This document shows positions 19,259-25,932 of a stretch of 49,125 nucleotides of DNA, piece by piece; positions within the stretch are counted from its first letter, which is position 1; every line of letters starts with the position of its first letter. A program made the position numbers and the translations under genes. The notes under the pieces were generated by a model, which made no database searches, was not told the DNA's origin, and worked only from the letters and a program-made list of their open reading frames with translations. The DNA is from an uncultured Burkholderiaceae bacterium (GTDB lineage Bacteria; Pseudomonadota; Gammaproteobacteria; Burkholderiales; Burkholderiaceae_B): positions 1-49,125 of the forward strand of contig CAKSZL010000010.1 in the NCBI GenBank assembly GCA_934525625.1. Reading direction: 5' to 3'.

Positions 19259-19643
19259 AGGAGCCGCGCTCCAATCTGCGGACCGCGCGGGCGCGCAACA
19301 GCGCGCCCTTGCGGTTGTCGTACTGGCCGCCGTAGTAGAAGCTCTGACACCAGGCGGAACCGGAAGAACCTGACACCGTCTCGGAAGACCAGTACGCCCG
19401 CTTGACGAAATGCTCGGGAAGGTTGGCGAAAAGCAACGCCAGCTCGCGCCGAGTAGGCAACTCCGCGCCCTGCTGAGCAGCCCAGTCCGAGGCATCTTTC
19501 CAAGGCTTGTCTTCGATCTGGCCGCGCAGCAAAATCAGGTGATGATCAGGCTGCCCATCTTTGCCCAGCACTAGGCCAGCGTATACCTCGCTATCGCGCA
19601 GGTTGGCCGCAAGAAACTCTTTCTTAGCTTCGGCGTGGCTCAT
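19257..19643 (-). CDS. DUF1566 (C-type-lectin-fold) protein, candidate DGR target 1
   Basis: 128 residues, no signal peptide. The N-terminal part (AGLVLGKDGQPDHHLILL, LPTRRELALLFANL) and C-terminal part (YWSSE, GSAWCQSF, GALLRARAVRRL) are characteristic of DUF1566, a domain with the C-type-lectin/formylglycine-enzyme fold that DGRs diversify. The 3' end carries a 75-nt cassette also found in the two other copies. The start follows the previous stop by 4 bp, with GGAGGG inside the previous gene. The stop overlaps the presumed RT start. Its function in the cell or virion is unknown. Confidence 0.88.
   Translation of the reverse strand: MSHAEAKKEFLAANLRDSEVYAGLVLGKDGQPDHHLILLRGQIEDKPWKDASDWAAQQGAELPTRRELALLFANLPEHFVKRAYWSSETVSGSSGSAWCQSFYYGGQYDNRKGALLRARAVRRLERGS
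19289..19363 (-). repeat. variable-repeat-like cassette 1 with hairpin
   Basis: 75 nt from GGTTCCGCCTGG to the hairpin GGGCGCGC-TGTT-GCGCGCCC (19289-19308; perfect 8-bp stem, 4-nt loop). Between them lie the variable codons AGC, TAC, TAC, GGC, TAC, GAC, AAC. The hairpin and the 17 nt after it are identical in all three copies. Confidence 0.85.
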
Positions 19644-19646
19644 GGC

Positions 19647-20030
19647 TCAGCCCTCCAAATTGTTGAAAGACTGAATGGGCAATCTGCGGACCGCGCGGGC
19701 GCGCAACAGCGCGCCCTCGTGGGTGTCGTACTGGTAGCCGTTGGTGAAGACCTGACACCAGGCGGAACCGGGGTCCATCTCCCATTCCTGATTCGACCAG
19801 TACCAATCCCGTTGAAATTGGTCGCGGCACGTGTTCCAGAGCATTGCTAGCTCGACCTTGTTGGGCAAGTCACCGCCGATGGACTTAGCCCAATCGAGCT
19901 GCTCTTGCCAGGTGGCGTCTTCGTTGTCGCCAGGCAGCAGGATGACGTGGTGCAGGTTGCCGTGCTGGTCGCCAGAGGCACCTACGTAGATCTCGCCAGC
20001 GGCAAGTGGGGGAAGTTGCAGTTGTTGCAT
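19647..20030 (-). CDS. DUF1566 (C-type-lectin-fold) protein, candidate DGR target 2
   Basis: 127 residues starting MQQLQLPPLAAGEIYVGA, with AGGAG upstream. It shares the DUF1566 pattern (HHVILLPGDNEDATWQ, WYWSNQEW, GSAWCQVFTNGYQ, GALLRARAVRRL), with a longer C-terminal tail that contains the ribosome binding site of target 1. Overall similarity to the other two copies is moderate except in the 3' cassette, where fixed bases are identical, which suggests exchange or homing at that segment. It has no signal peptide or membrane helix and is probably cytosolic or packaged. Confidence 0.87.
   Translation of the reverse strand: MQQLQLPPLAAGEIYVGASGDQHGNLHHVILLPGDNEDATWQEQLDWAKSIGGDLPNKVELAMLWNTCRDQFQRDWYWSNQEWEMDPGSAWCQVFTNGYQYDTHEGALLRARAVRRLPIQSFNNLEG
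19697..19771 (-). repeat. variable-repeat-like cassette 2 with hairpin
   Basis: Same 75-nt architecture as the cassette at 19289. The hairpin is at 19697-19716. Variable codons in the same slots: GTC, ACC, AAC, TAC, TAC, GAC, ACC. It shares six further bases with cassette 3 beyond the common 3' block. Confidence 0.85.
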
Positions 20031-20048
20031 GTTGGCTCCTAGTGTTGG

Positions 20049-21068
20049 TCAGGCTTCGGCATCGGTGCCGGGGGCCGGGTGGTTTTCTACCAAGCCGTCC
20101 ACGAAATCGCGGAACTCGGAGAAAACCTTGCCTTTCAGGCCGCAGTCGTGGCCCTTGGCATAGATCTGGGTGAGGCTGCGCCGGATGGCAATCAACGCAC
20201 CTTCTCGACTATCAGCTGAATCGCATGCTGTCAGAGGGCTGGAGCGGTATTGACCATCGATGTTGTTGAGTTCCGTCGCATACAGCCATTTCCCGTTTTC
20301 GAGCTCAAGCAAATCGATAATCACGGAATGCTTTTGCTTCACCCATTCGATAACCTCGTCGGCGTCGCATGTGTAAACGCCGTGCTCGTTGGGTAGCTCG
20401 TCAAGCTTGGCAGTGGGAACCGGTTCATTCCATGCCTCCCAGCCTCGAATCCATGCGATCACCAGTTCAGACGCTACAACTGGGCAAGAGTCCTGCCCCT
20501 GTCCCTTCATCGCCGCCGAATAGCCAGCGCGGAAATAGCTACGTAGCTCTTCCGGGTCCAGAGCGGGCGCGGGCAACTCCTTGATTTCAGCATCGACGAT
20601 GTTGTCGTCGTTGCCCATACCCTCGCCATCGCTGTTGGGCTTGTATTCGTGGCCCAGGTCCATCGCTCGCTGGTCGCTTTCGCCCCTCACTTGCTCCATG
20701 CCACCCGTGTAGTCGGCCGCATTGGCCACCGCCAACAGCACGGCCTTGCCTGCGACGTCATACAACTCGTGCAGATTCGCCGCGTTCGGGCCGAATTTCA
20801 CAACCGCTTTCACGCCGTCCTTGATCGTGATTTGCTCCAGATCGCCAGCCACTACGGTGCGGCCATTGGCCGCCAGCAGGTGAACGGCCATCTTGACGTT
20901 CGTTTCGACGCGGGCGCGCAATCGGTCGATGACGTCATCTTGTTTAGCCTTGGGTAGCTTCGGCCATACGTCGGGCAGCAGTCTCACTTCCTGCACCACG
21001 GCCTGCAGCAGTTCGACGCCGATAGTACTGGCGACCATGGCGCGGGGGTCTTGTTTAGGGGTGTCCAT
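20049..21068 (-). CDS. phage early protein with an RMF-like central domain
   Basis: 339 residues. Residues about 10-110 (VVQEVRLLPDVWPKLPKAKQDDVIDRLR ... LAANGRTVVAGDLEQITIKDGVKAVVKF) form a domain I recognise from other phage early operons but cannot name. Residues about 180-220 (YFRAGYSAAMKG ... CPV ... AWIRGWEAWNE) resemble the ribosome modulation factor / CrpP fold: GY-x-A, a Cys-Pro, then W-x-x-GW. The C-terminal part is unassigned. AAGGA precedes the ATG. It may act on host ribosomes or nucleic acid, which is inference only. Confidence 0.8.
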   Translation of the reverse strand: MDTPKQDPRAMVASTIGVELLQAVVQEVRLLPDVWPKLPKAKQDDVIDRLRARVETNVKMAVHLLAANGRTVVAGDLEQITIKDGVKAVVKFGPNAANLHELYDVAGKAVLLAVANAADYTGGMEQVRGESDQRAMDLGHEYKPNSDGEGMGNDDNIVDAEIKELPAPALDPEELRSYFRAGYSAAMKGQGQDSCPVVASELVIAWIRGWEAWNEPVPTAKLDELPNEHGVYTCDADEVIEWVKQKHSVIIDLLELENGKWLYATELNNIDGQYRSSPLTACDSADSREGALIAIRRSLTQIYAKGHDCGLKGKVFSEFRDFVDGLVENHPAPGTDAEA

Positions 21069-21104
21069 CGGTAAGGGTTCCTTATTGGATGCAGTTGGAA
21101 GAAA

Positions 21105-22985
21105 TCAGACCGCTTGCGGCGCCACATTCGGGTAGTGGTAGACAGCGCCAGCGCCACGCGTGAAAGTCACAGCCAACGTGCGCGTTGCTCCGTCGTAGCC
21201 AATGGCCTTGACCTGATGAGATTCCACCGGAGTCATCGGAATCGGCGTGTAGGGGTCATCGTCGTAGGGAGCGGGCGCCGCGGCCTTGTCCTGGCCAGCC
21301 TTCCTGCCGGGGAAGGAGGTAGGCGCCTGAGCTGACTGGCTACCCAGGATGGTCTGGATATGGCGCACCAGCGCCGCGCAGATCAGCGGAAACTGACCTT
21401 CGTGATAAAGCTTGGCAGCCTTGTCGGTCGCGGCGTGGGGGAAACCCAGGGCTGCCAGGCCATCAGCGGTAAGGGAGATCGGCGCGAGGCGCGCATTGAT
21501 CTGCCCCAGGCGTAGGTTGGGCTGGCCAGTCGGCATGCTGTGCGTCGGAGCAGCGGGCGGCAGCACGGAGACGCGCGTTACGGGCACCAGCGGAGCAGCT
21601 TCCACGACCGGCTCGGGCTCAGCCACAGTGGCTTGCAGCTTGGCCGCCTCTTCCTGGCGGATTTGCTCGCGCTGCACCTCCAAGCGTTCGGCCTCGGCCT
21701 TGATGTGCTGGTCGACGCGGCTGATAACCGTCATTTCGAAGTGCTTGGCAGCCATCGTGGCCAGGTCGTCCAGGTCGCGGAACAGGCCCAGGTAGTCCGC
21801 TTCCACGTTGTCGTGGAACCAAGCGAGCTTCGCGCGCATATCGGCGGCCAGGGCATCGGCCTCAACCTTGGCGTTGGCCAAGGTCGTATCCAGAGCATTC
21901 TGGATACTGGTCAGCGTTTTCAGCCCCTTAATAGACTCGCCGAAGGCGGGCTGGGGAATGCCCAGCCTCACGTCCTTGATCTCGCGTTGTAGTGCGACGA
22001 TGTGGTCGGAGAACTTGCGCCGTGCAGCTTCAACCATCTGAAGGCGGATGGTCTCTTTACGCGTCTTGACGGCCTTCTCGCCTGCAAGCCGGGTTTGCCG
22101 TGCCAGCTCGCGCAAGTCGGCCACCATGCGCCGCATGGTTTCCACGTTCGCCATGCTGCCCAGCGCGGCGTCTTCCGCCGCACTCAAGCGTTCCTCGACC
22201 TCCTTGAGCCGCTTGCAAGCGGCCTCGGTATCAGCAAACTCCTGATCTGTGCTGGGTTGCTTCGGAATGCGCTCCACGAAGGCGCGCAGCGCTTTGCCGA
22301 ACGGCTCCAAATTGCTGACCACGGCCAGCGTGCCCGAGACCTGGACAGACACAGCCGGCAGGTGCTCTTGCGGCGCAGCAAGTACGACGTCGGCAACCTC
22401 TGGCAGCTTGTATTCTGCAAGGTCGCGGTCGAACTGCGCCCAGCCGGCGCGGATGCGGTCGAACCATTTCCGATCGGGCTGAACCTCCACCCACACCAAG
22501 TTATCCGGCGTGCCATCGGATACCGTGAAGATCACTCGTTGGGCACCCGTTATCATCATTGTCTGCTGGCACTGGGGCATGTGCTCTTCCGGTAGTACGC
22601 CAGCACGAACCGACGCAGCCAGCTCGGCCGCCCATTGCTTGTGCTCGAAAGCAGTGTCGCCGGCCAGGTTCAGGCCGTCGCAGGATGCAGACAGGTTGCC
22701 ACCCTCATCTTCGTTCGAGCACGTCACCGGATACAAGTCATCGCCGATGATCTTCTCGACCAGCGGCCGCGCCAGTGCCTCGACTTCGTGCCCATAGTCC
22801 AGGATGTGAGTCTGCACCCAGTCGCTAAACTCCTTGGCGGTGCCGGTGTGCTTCATGCGCAGTAGTTCAGAACGCGTCGTCTTCGTCGACAAGCCCAACA
22901 TCGCGGATGCTTCACTGGCGCCGTGGCGGTTCAGGCGGAAGGCCTGCCATTCCGAACTGCCCTGGACAAGCTCATGAATTTTCAT
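21105..22985 (-). CDS. YqaJ-type phage recombination exonuclease with a C-terminal KTSC remnant
   Basis: 626 residues from the ATG at 22985, overlapping the recT-like gene by 14 nt. The N-terminal 210 residues carry the YqaJ/lambda-exonuclease nuclease plan: GSSEWQAFRLNRHGASEASAMLG, YGHEVEALARPLVE, LSASCDGLN (catalytic Asp), FEHKQW (catalytic Glu-x-Lys) and PEEHMPQCQQTMMITG. A long helical, coiled-coil-prone middle follows (about 260-480). The last 40 residues (VESHQVKAIGYDGATRTLAVTF..GAVYHYPNV) start a KTSC domain that stops early. Together with the RecT-like protein it forms a Red-type recombination pair. Confidence 0.88.
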   Translation of the reverse strand: MKIHELVQGSSEWQAFRLNRHGASEASAMLGLSTKTTRSELLRMKHTGTAKEFSDWVQTHILDYGHEVEALARPLVEKIIGDDLYPVTCSNEDEGGNLSASCDGLNLAGDTAFEHKQWAAELAASVRAGVLPEEHMPQCQQTMMITGAQRVIFTVSDGTPDNLVWVEVQPDRKWFDRIRAGWAQFDRDLAEYKLPEVADVVLAAPQEHLPAVSVQVSGTLAVVSNLEPFGKALRAFVERIPKQPSTDQEFADTEAACKRLKEVEERLSAAEDAALGSMANVETMRRMVADLRELARQTRLAGEKAVKTRKETIRLQMVEAARRKFSDHIVALQREIKDVRLGIPQPAFGESIKGLKTLTSIQNALDTTLANAKVEADALAADMRAKLAWFHDNVEADYLGLFRDLDDLATMAAKHFEMTVISRVDQHIKAEAERLEVQREQIRQEEAAKLQATVAEPEPVVEAAPLVPVTRVSVLPPAAPTHSMPTGQPNLRLGQINARLAPISLTADGLAALGFPHAATDKAAKLYHEGQFPLICAALVRHIQTILGSQSAQAPTSFPGRKAGQDKAAAPAPYDDDPYTPIPMTPVESHQVKAIGYDGATRTLAVTFTRGAGAVYHYPNVAPQAV

Positions 22986-23847
22986 GGCCGCCCCCTTGTT
23001 CGTCGCCGGACACCTCATTTCCCATTTCGCGCAAGAACTGCTCGTTGGCGGGGTCTTGTGCCGGCGGCTCGTCCAGCGCCAGGATTGCGGCGCGTTGCGC
23101 AGCAGTCAACGTGCCCTTGCTCGACACCATGCTGATAATCTGGGTGGCCGTACGCTTGCCAGACTCGACAGCCAAGCGCCATGCCGGCAGGTTCTTCTCG
23201 AAGTCGGCTTCTGGATACATCGCTGGCGTCGCGGGCGTCGTGTCCCTCACCTCGCCAGTGATCGGGTCGGCTGTGCCCGAGCCGATCTCCGTGATATCGG
23301 CAAGTTCCTCGGCGCCCCCCATGCCCTTGAGCAGATCGGCAGCCGCATCGCGCGCGGCAAACCAGAATGCACGCCACGCCATTTGGCGCTCAGGATAGTT
23401 GCGCCAGGGACCCTCCTTATTCCAGAGGGCTGCCGTCTTAGCGTTCTCGACGGAAAACGTGCGCTCGACCGGCGGCCGGCCACGGCGCGTAATCTTGCAG
23501 CGTGCGCGACCCGACGCCTTGATGACCTCGATGTCGTCCTCTTCGATGATGCAACCGTTGGCGAGCAGCAACGCCTTGCCAACGTCACCGTACAAGCCCG
23601 GTTTTCCGTTGATGACGCCGATGTTCTGGATGGCGGCCATGGGCGACAGGCCCAGTTCACCGCCCATCTGCATGGCGACAATCACATCTTGCGGGCGCCT
23701 GCGGTAGTTTTTGGGGACAAGCTCCGATTCCGCCATCATCTCGGCAAGCTGCAGCGCCTCGCCCAAGTTGTTCGGAATGATCGAAAACACGCGCGGCGGT
23801 GACGCCGGTGCAAACTGCTGGTCGGATTTCTCGACGACTGCGTTCAT
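22972..23847 (-). CDS. RecT-like single-strand annealing protein
   Basis: 291 residues. The segment LGEALQLAEMMAESELVPKNYRRRPQDVIVAMQMGGELGL with PMAAIQNIGVINGKPGLYGDV is characteristic of RecT-related phage annealing proteins, and the gene is directly followed by an overlapping YqaJ nuclease, the expected partner. The middle part (ERTFSVENAKTAALWNKEGPWRNYPERQMAWRAFWFAARDAAADLLKG) is strongly conserved in the group. It would anneal complementary ssDNA in phage recombination. CGAGGTAA precedes the ATG. Confidence 0.88.
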   Translation of the reverse strand: MNAVVEKSDQQFAPASPPRVFSIIPNNLGEALQLAEMMAESELVPKNYRRRPQDVIVAMQMGGELGLSPMAAIQNIGVINGKPGLYGDVGKALLLANGCIIEEDDIEVIKASGRARCKITRRGRPPVERTFSVENAKTAALWNKEGPWRNYPERQMAWRAFWFAARDAAADLLKGMGGAEELADITEIGSGTADPITGEVRDTTPATPAMYPEADFEKNLPAWRLAVESGKRTATQIISMVSSKGTLTAAQRAAILALDEPPAQDPANEQFLREMGNEVSGDEQGGGHENS

Positions 23848-23881
23848 GGATTACCTCGGGGAAAAGGAAATGACTAAAGGG

Positions 23882-24337
23882 TTAAATGGGCAATCTGCGG
23901 ACCGCGCGGGCGCGCAACAGCGCGCCCTTGCGGAGGCTGCGCTGGGTGCCGTAGCCGAAGTACTGATACCAGGCGGAACCGGAGTTGTAGGCTTCGCAAG
24001 ACCAGTAGCAAGCTCCTCCGAATTGCGGCTTCTGGTTCGCATACAAGAGCGCCTGTTCCTGGCGCGTGGGCAGTTCACCGCCCTCTTGTTTCGCCCAGGC
24101 CAAAGCCGTCTCCCAGTCTGCGTCTTCAATCTGACCAGGCAGCAGCACCAGGTGGTGCTGCGGCTGACCTTCGTCATCCAGGACGATGCCTGCGTACGAT
24201 TCACCGGGCTGCAGCTCGATCATGGCGGCGGGAATGCCGTACTCGGTAGGCCGCTGCGCTTCGAATGCCGCGATCAGTGCGGCCAACCTGACCTGCTCGG
24301 CTTTGATGAAATCAAGTGTGATGGTAGTGATGCTCAT
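23882..24337 (-). CDS. DUF1566 (C-type-lectin-fold) protein, candidate DGR target 3
   Basis: 151 residues, the longest of the three copies, with an extra N-terminal helix (FIKAEQVRLAALIAAFEAQRP). It shares GIVLDDEGQPQHHLVLLPGQIEDADW, LPTRQEQALLYAN, YWSCEA, GSAWYQYF and GALLRARAVRRL. It lies about 3.9 kb from the other two copies, with the recombination genes between. AAGGAG precedes the ATG. It may be nearest to the ancestral template in having TAT rather than TGT after the conserved Trp. Function unknown. Confidence 0.88.
   Translation of the reverse strand: MSITTITLDFIKAEQVRLAALIAAFEAQRPTEYGIPAAMIELQPGESYAGIVLDDEGQPQHHLVLLPGQIEDADWETALAWAKQEGGELPTRQEQALLYANQKPQFGGACYWSCEAYNSGSAWYQYFGYGTQRSLRKGALLRARAVRRLPI
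23908..23982 (-). repeat. variable-repeat-like cassette 3 with hairpin
   Basis: Same 75-nt architecture as the other two. The hairpin is at 23908-23927. Variable codons in the same slots: TAC, GGC, TAC, ACC, CGC, AGC, CTC. Fixed bases are identical to the other copies. Confidence 0.85.
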
Positions 24338-24349
24338 GGTGAAGGCTCC

Positions 24350-24448
24350 TTACAGGGTGGCTTGGGCGAGACGCCATGCCGTGCGGATGCTCCAGCCACG
24401 GCGGCGCCAGTAAATGAAATCGGAGAGGAACTTGTGCAGGCGGCGCAT
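24350..24448 (-). CDS. small basic phage protein (32 aa)
   Basis: It starts at an ATG that shares one base with the stop of the preceding gene (TAATG) and ends 12 bp before the ATG of candidate target 3. The peptide is rich in Arg and Trp (FIYWRRRGWSIRTAWRLA), a composition common in small phage early proteins. No function is recognisable. It is real or not on the strength of the tight junctions alone. Confidence 0.55.
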   Translation of the reverse strand: MRRLHKFLSDFIYWRRRGWSIRTAWRLAQATL

Positions 24449-24699
24449 TACGTGGCCTGCTCAGTGTTTGCCGCGTGCATCGGGGCTGCGCTGATCGTCA
24501 ACGCCCCAGTCGGCAGGGCGCCATTGATGAACGCTTCGTCCATGGCCTGGGTGATGGCATCGCATGAGCACGCCGCATGGATAACGCGCTCTTCCTGGGC
24601 GCAGCCTGCTGCCTTGACCTTGACCAGGTACGGACGCTTGATCTTTTGCAGGGCGACGGCAGCCAGGGCTGGCTGCAAGATGGAAATGGCGCTGCTCAT
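24448..24699 (-). CDS. hypothetical phage early protein (83 aa)
   Basis: 83 residues with no recognised domain. The ATG overlaps the previous stop (ATGA) and its own stop overlaps the next start, so it sits firmly in the leftward operon. It has two Cys in AACSCDAI and an otherwise Ala-rich sequence. Confidence 0.65.
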   Translation of the reverse strand: MSSAISILQPALAAVALQKIKRPYLVKVKAAGCAQEERVIHAACSCDAITQAMDEAFINGALPTGALTISAAPMHAANTEQAT

Positions 24700-25094
24700 T
24701 GCATGAGCTCCGTCGCTTCCATCGTGGCATCGTGTTCGGCCTGTAGCTGCGCGTGATGCGCGACCATCTTGTTGATTTCCGGCACCAACATCTCGCGTAA
24801 CTGCTGGCGCAGCGACTCGTCACCGTTCACGATCTGCGCCATAGCCATCGCGAAGAAATTCAGCGGCAGCGGGTTGGCGAGCTCGTCGGCCAGGTCTTCC
24901 GGTTTGTACGACGTGCGCATGCCGGAAGACGCCCAGGTGGCGAACTCTTTGCGCTTACCTTCCAGGGTTTCGAGCAGCTTGGCCAGCCCATGCAGTTCGG
25001 CCCGGCTGTAGTGGACGTTGAACGCAGCGTGCCAGCGGTTTTCGTAGGCGAAATTCTCGGGCGGCGTGACAGCCGGTTCGGGGAAGTTATGCAT
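24696..25094 (-). CDS. hypothetical phage early protein (132 aa)
   Basis: Starts MHNFPEPAVTPPENFAYENRW at the ATG overlapping the previous gene's end by 8 nt. The sequence is mainly helical (LHGLAKLLETLEGKRKEFATWA, LREMLVPEINKMVAHHAQLQ). I checked it as a possible Avd, the helical-bundle accessory protein of DGRs. It lacks the strong positive charge expected, and I do not call it one. Confidence 0.7.
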   Translation of the reverse strand: MHNFPEPAVTPPENFAYENRWHAAFNVHYSRAELHGLAKLLETLEGKRKEFATWASSGMRTSYKPEDLADELANPLPLNFFAMAMAQIVNGDESLRQQLREMLVPEINKMVAHHAQLQAEHDATMEATELMQ

Positions 25095-25407
25095 GGTCAA
25101 CCCCCAAGGCCTTGGCAATAGCAGCGCGGGCGGTGATGATCGCCGGGCCGGTTTCATCCCACGGGGTGTTCCGGCAGTTGACGCGGACCTTGTTCAGGGC
25201 CTGCTCGGCAATAACCAGCGCGTCGAACAGATCGGGAGCCGCCGCGATCACTGACCGATTTTTTGGCGAGATCGATTCGGCAACCAGGTGGCCGCCGTAG
25301 ACCTCAACATGGTCGTTATCGAGACCATCCGTGACTGGCGTCTCGCTGACGACGGCGCCGTGGCACTTGCCGATGTGCCAAGGGCCGGGGGTGTGCTTGT
25401 ACTCCAT
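25087..25407 (-). CDS. conserved small phage protein with HTPGPW start (106 aa)
   Basis: Begins MEYKHTPGPWHIGK and continues with VIAAAPDLFDALVIAEQALNKV, a combination seen in many unrelated phages' early regions but of unknown function. The start has GGGAG upstream. It is the first gene of the leftward early operon, just downstream of the left operator pair. Confidence 0.8.
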   Translation of the reverse strand: MEYKHTPGPWHIGKCHGAVVSETPVTDGLDNDHVEVYGGHLVAESISPKNRSVIAAAPDLFDALVIAEQALNKVRVNCRNTPWDETGPAIITARAAIAKALGVDHA

Positions 25408-25454
25408 GGCTTTCTCCCATCTGTTGCCTGCGATGTGCAGGCTTGGGAGGATTA

Positions 25455-25468
25455 TTAGCTAAAGCTAA
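25455..25468. promoter_or_regulatory. left operator site 1 (TTAGC-N4-GCTAA)
   Basis: TTAGCTAAAGCTAA, a perfect TTAGC/GCTAA palindrome, about 50 bp before the first gene of the leftward operon. It matches the sites around the repressor and cro starts, so it is the likely repressor/Cro operator of the leftward promoter. Confidence 0.8.
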
Positions 25469-25478
25469 GACATTATCA

Positions 25479-25492
25479 ATAGCCATGGCTAA
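25479..25492. promoter_or_regulatory. left operator site 2 (ATAGC-N4-GCTAA)
   Basis: ATAGCCATGGCTAA, one mismatch to the arm consensus, centred 24 bp from left site 1, which is the same spacing as in the right triplet. A GATAAT-like minus-strand -10 lies between the two sites. Confidence 0.75.
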
Positions 25493-25597
25493 TTATTTTG
25501 TAACAGACAAAAGAAAACCGCCCGGAGGCGGCGATAATGGCTACATATTCAAGATGTGCAACATAGGGCCGCGCCTGTGGTGCGGCTGGAGAAAGTC

Positions 25598-25744
25598 ATG
25601 AGCTATACGCTACATCCGACAGACACACCCGGATTTTTTCTGATTCGCGCGGCCAGCGGCGGGGGGCTATGGGTCGTGGAAGGGCTCGATGCCGCCCTAT
25701 CAAAGCTGCGGGAGCTGATGCAAGCGGATGGGATTACCGGATAA
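25598..25744 (+). CDS. small rightward phage protein (48 aa)
   Basis: From the ATG at 25598 with GGAG upstream. The peptide (MSYTLHPTDTPGFFLIRA..GGGLWVVEGLDAALSKLRELM) has a strand-strand-helix look and no recognised domain. It is encoded against its neighbours between the left operators and the repressor, a position often used by accessory (moron-like) genes. Confidence 0.6.
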   Translation: MSYTLHPTDTPGFFLIRAASGGGLWVVEGLDAALSKLRELMQADGITG

Positions 25745-25919
25745 ATACCGCAATAATTGATGCCCCGGCAGCAACAGATGCGGCAAGCGCCGCCAACTTC
25801 GCCCAGTAGGCTGCTTTCTTAGTGGCTCGGCTGGTCTCTTCTGCAGCGTCTAGCATCCTTTTTTCTCGCTCTAGCCGCTCCAAGTATTCGCCGCGAGTGG
25901 CCCATGGGTTTTCAGTCAT
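25734..25919 (-). CDS. small single-span membrane protein (61 aa)
   Basis: A charged helix (EYLERLEREKRMLDAAEE) is followed by a C-terminal membrane segment (AALAASVAAGASIIAVFI). AGGAAGG precedes the ATG. Lysogenically expressed small membrane proteins downstream of repressors often affect superinfection, but that is only a positional inference here. Its 3' end overlaps that of the opposite 48-aa gene by 11 bp. Confidence 0.65.
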   Translation of the reverse strand: MTENPWATRGEYLERLEREKRMLDAAEETSRATKKAAYWAKLAALAASVAAGASIIAVFIR

Positions 25920-25932
25920 TTGGCCTTCCTGT

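Noticed and set aside
19257..19643. Candidate target 1 as the template repeat itself
   Set aside because: Several slots where the other copies differ have G or T in this copy (for example AGC versus GTC and TAC), so it cannot be the adenine-bearing template for the present variants.
24696..25094. Possible Avd accessory protein
   Set aside because: It is helical and of similar length, but lacks the basic surface composition and is not adjacent to the RT.
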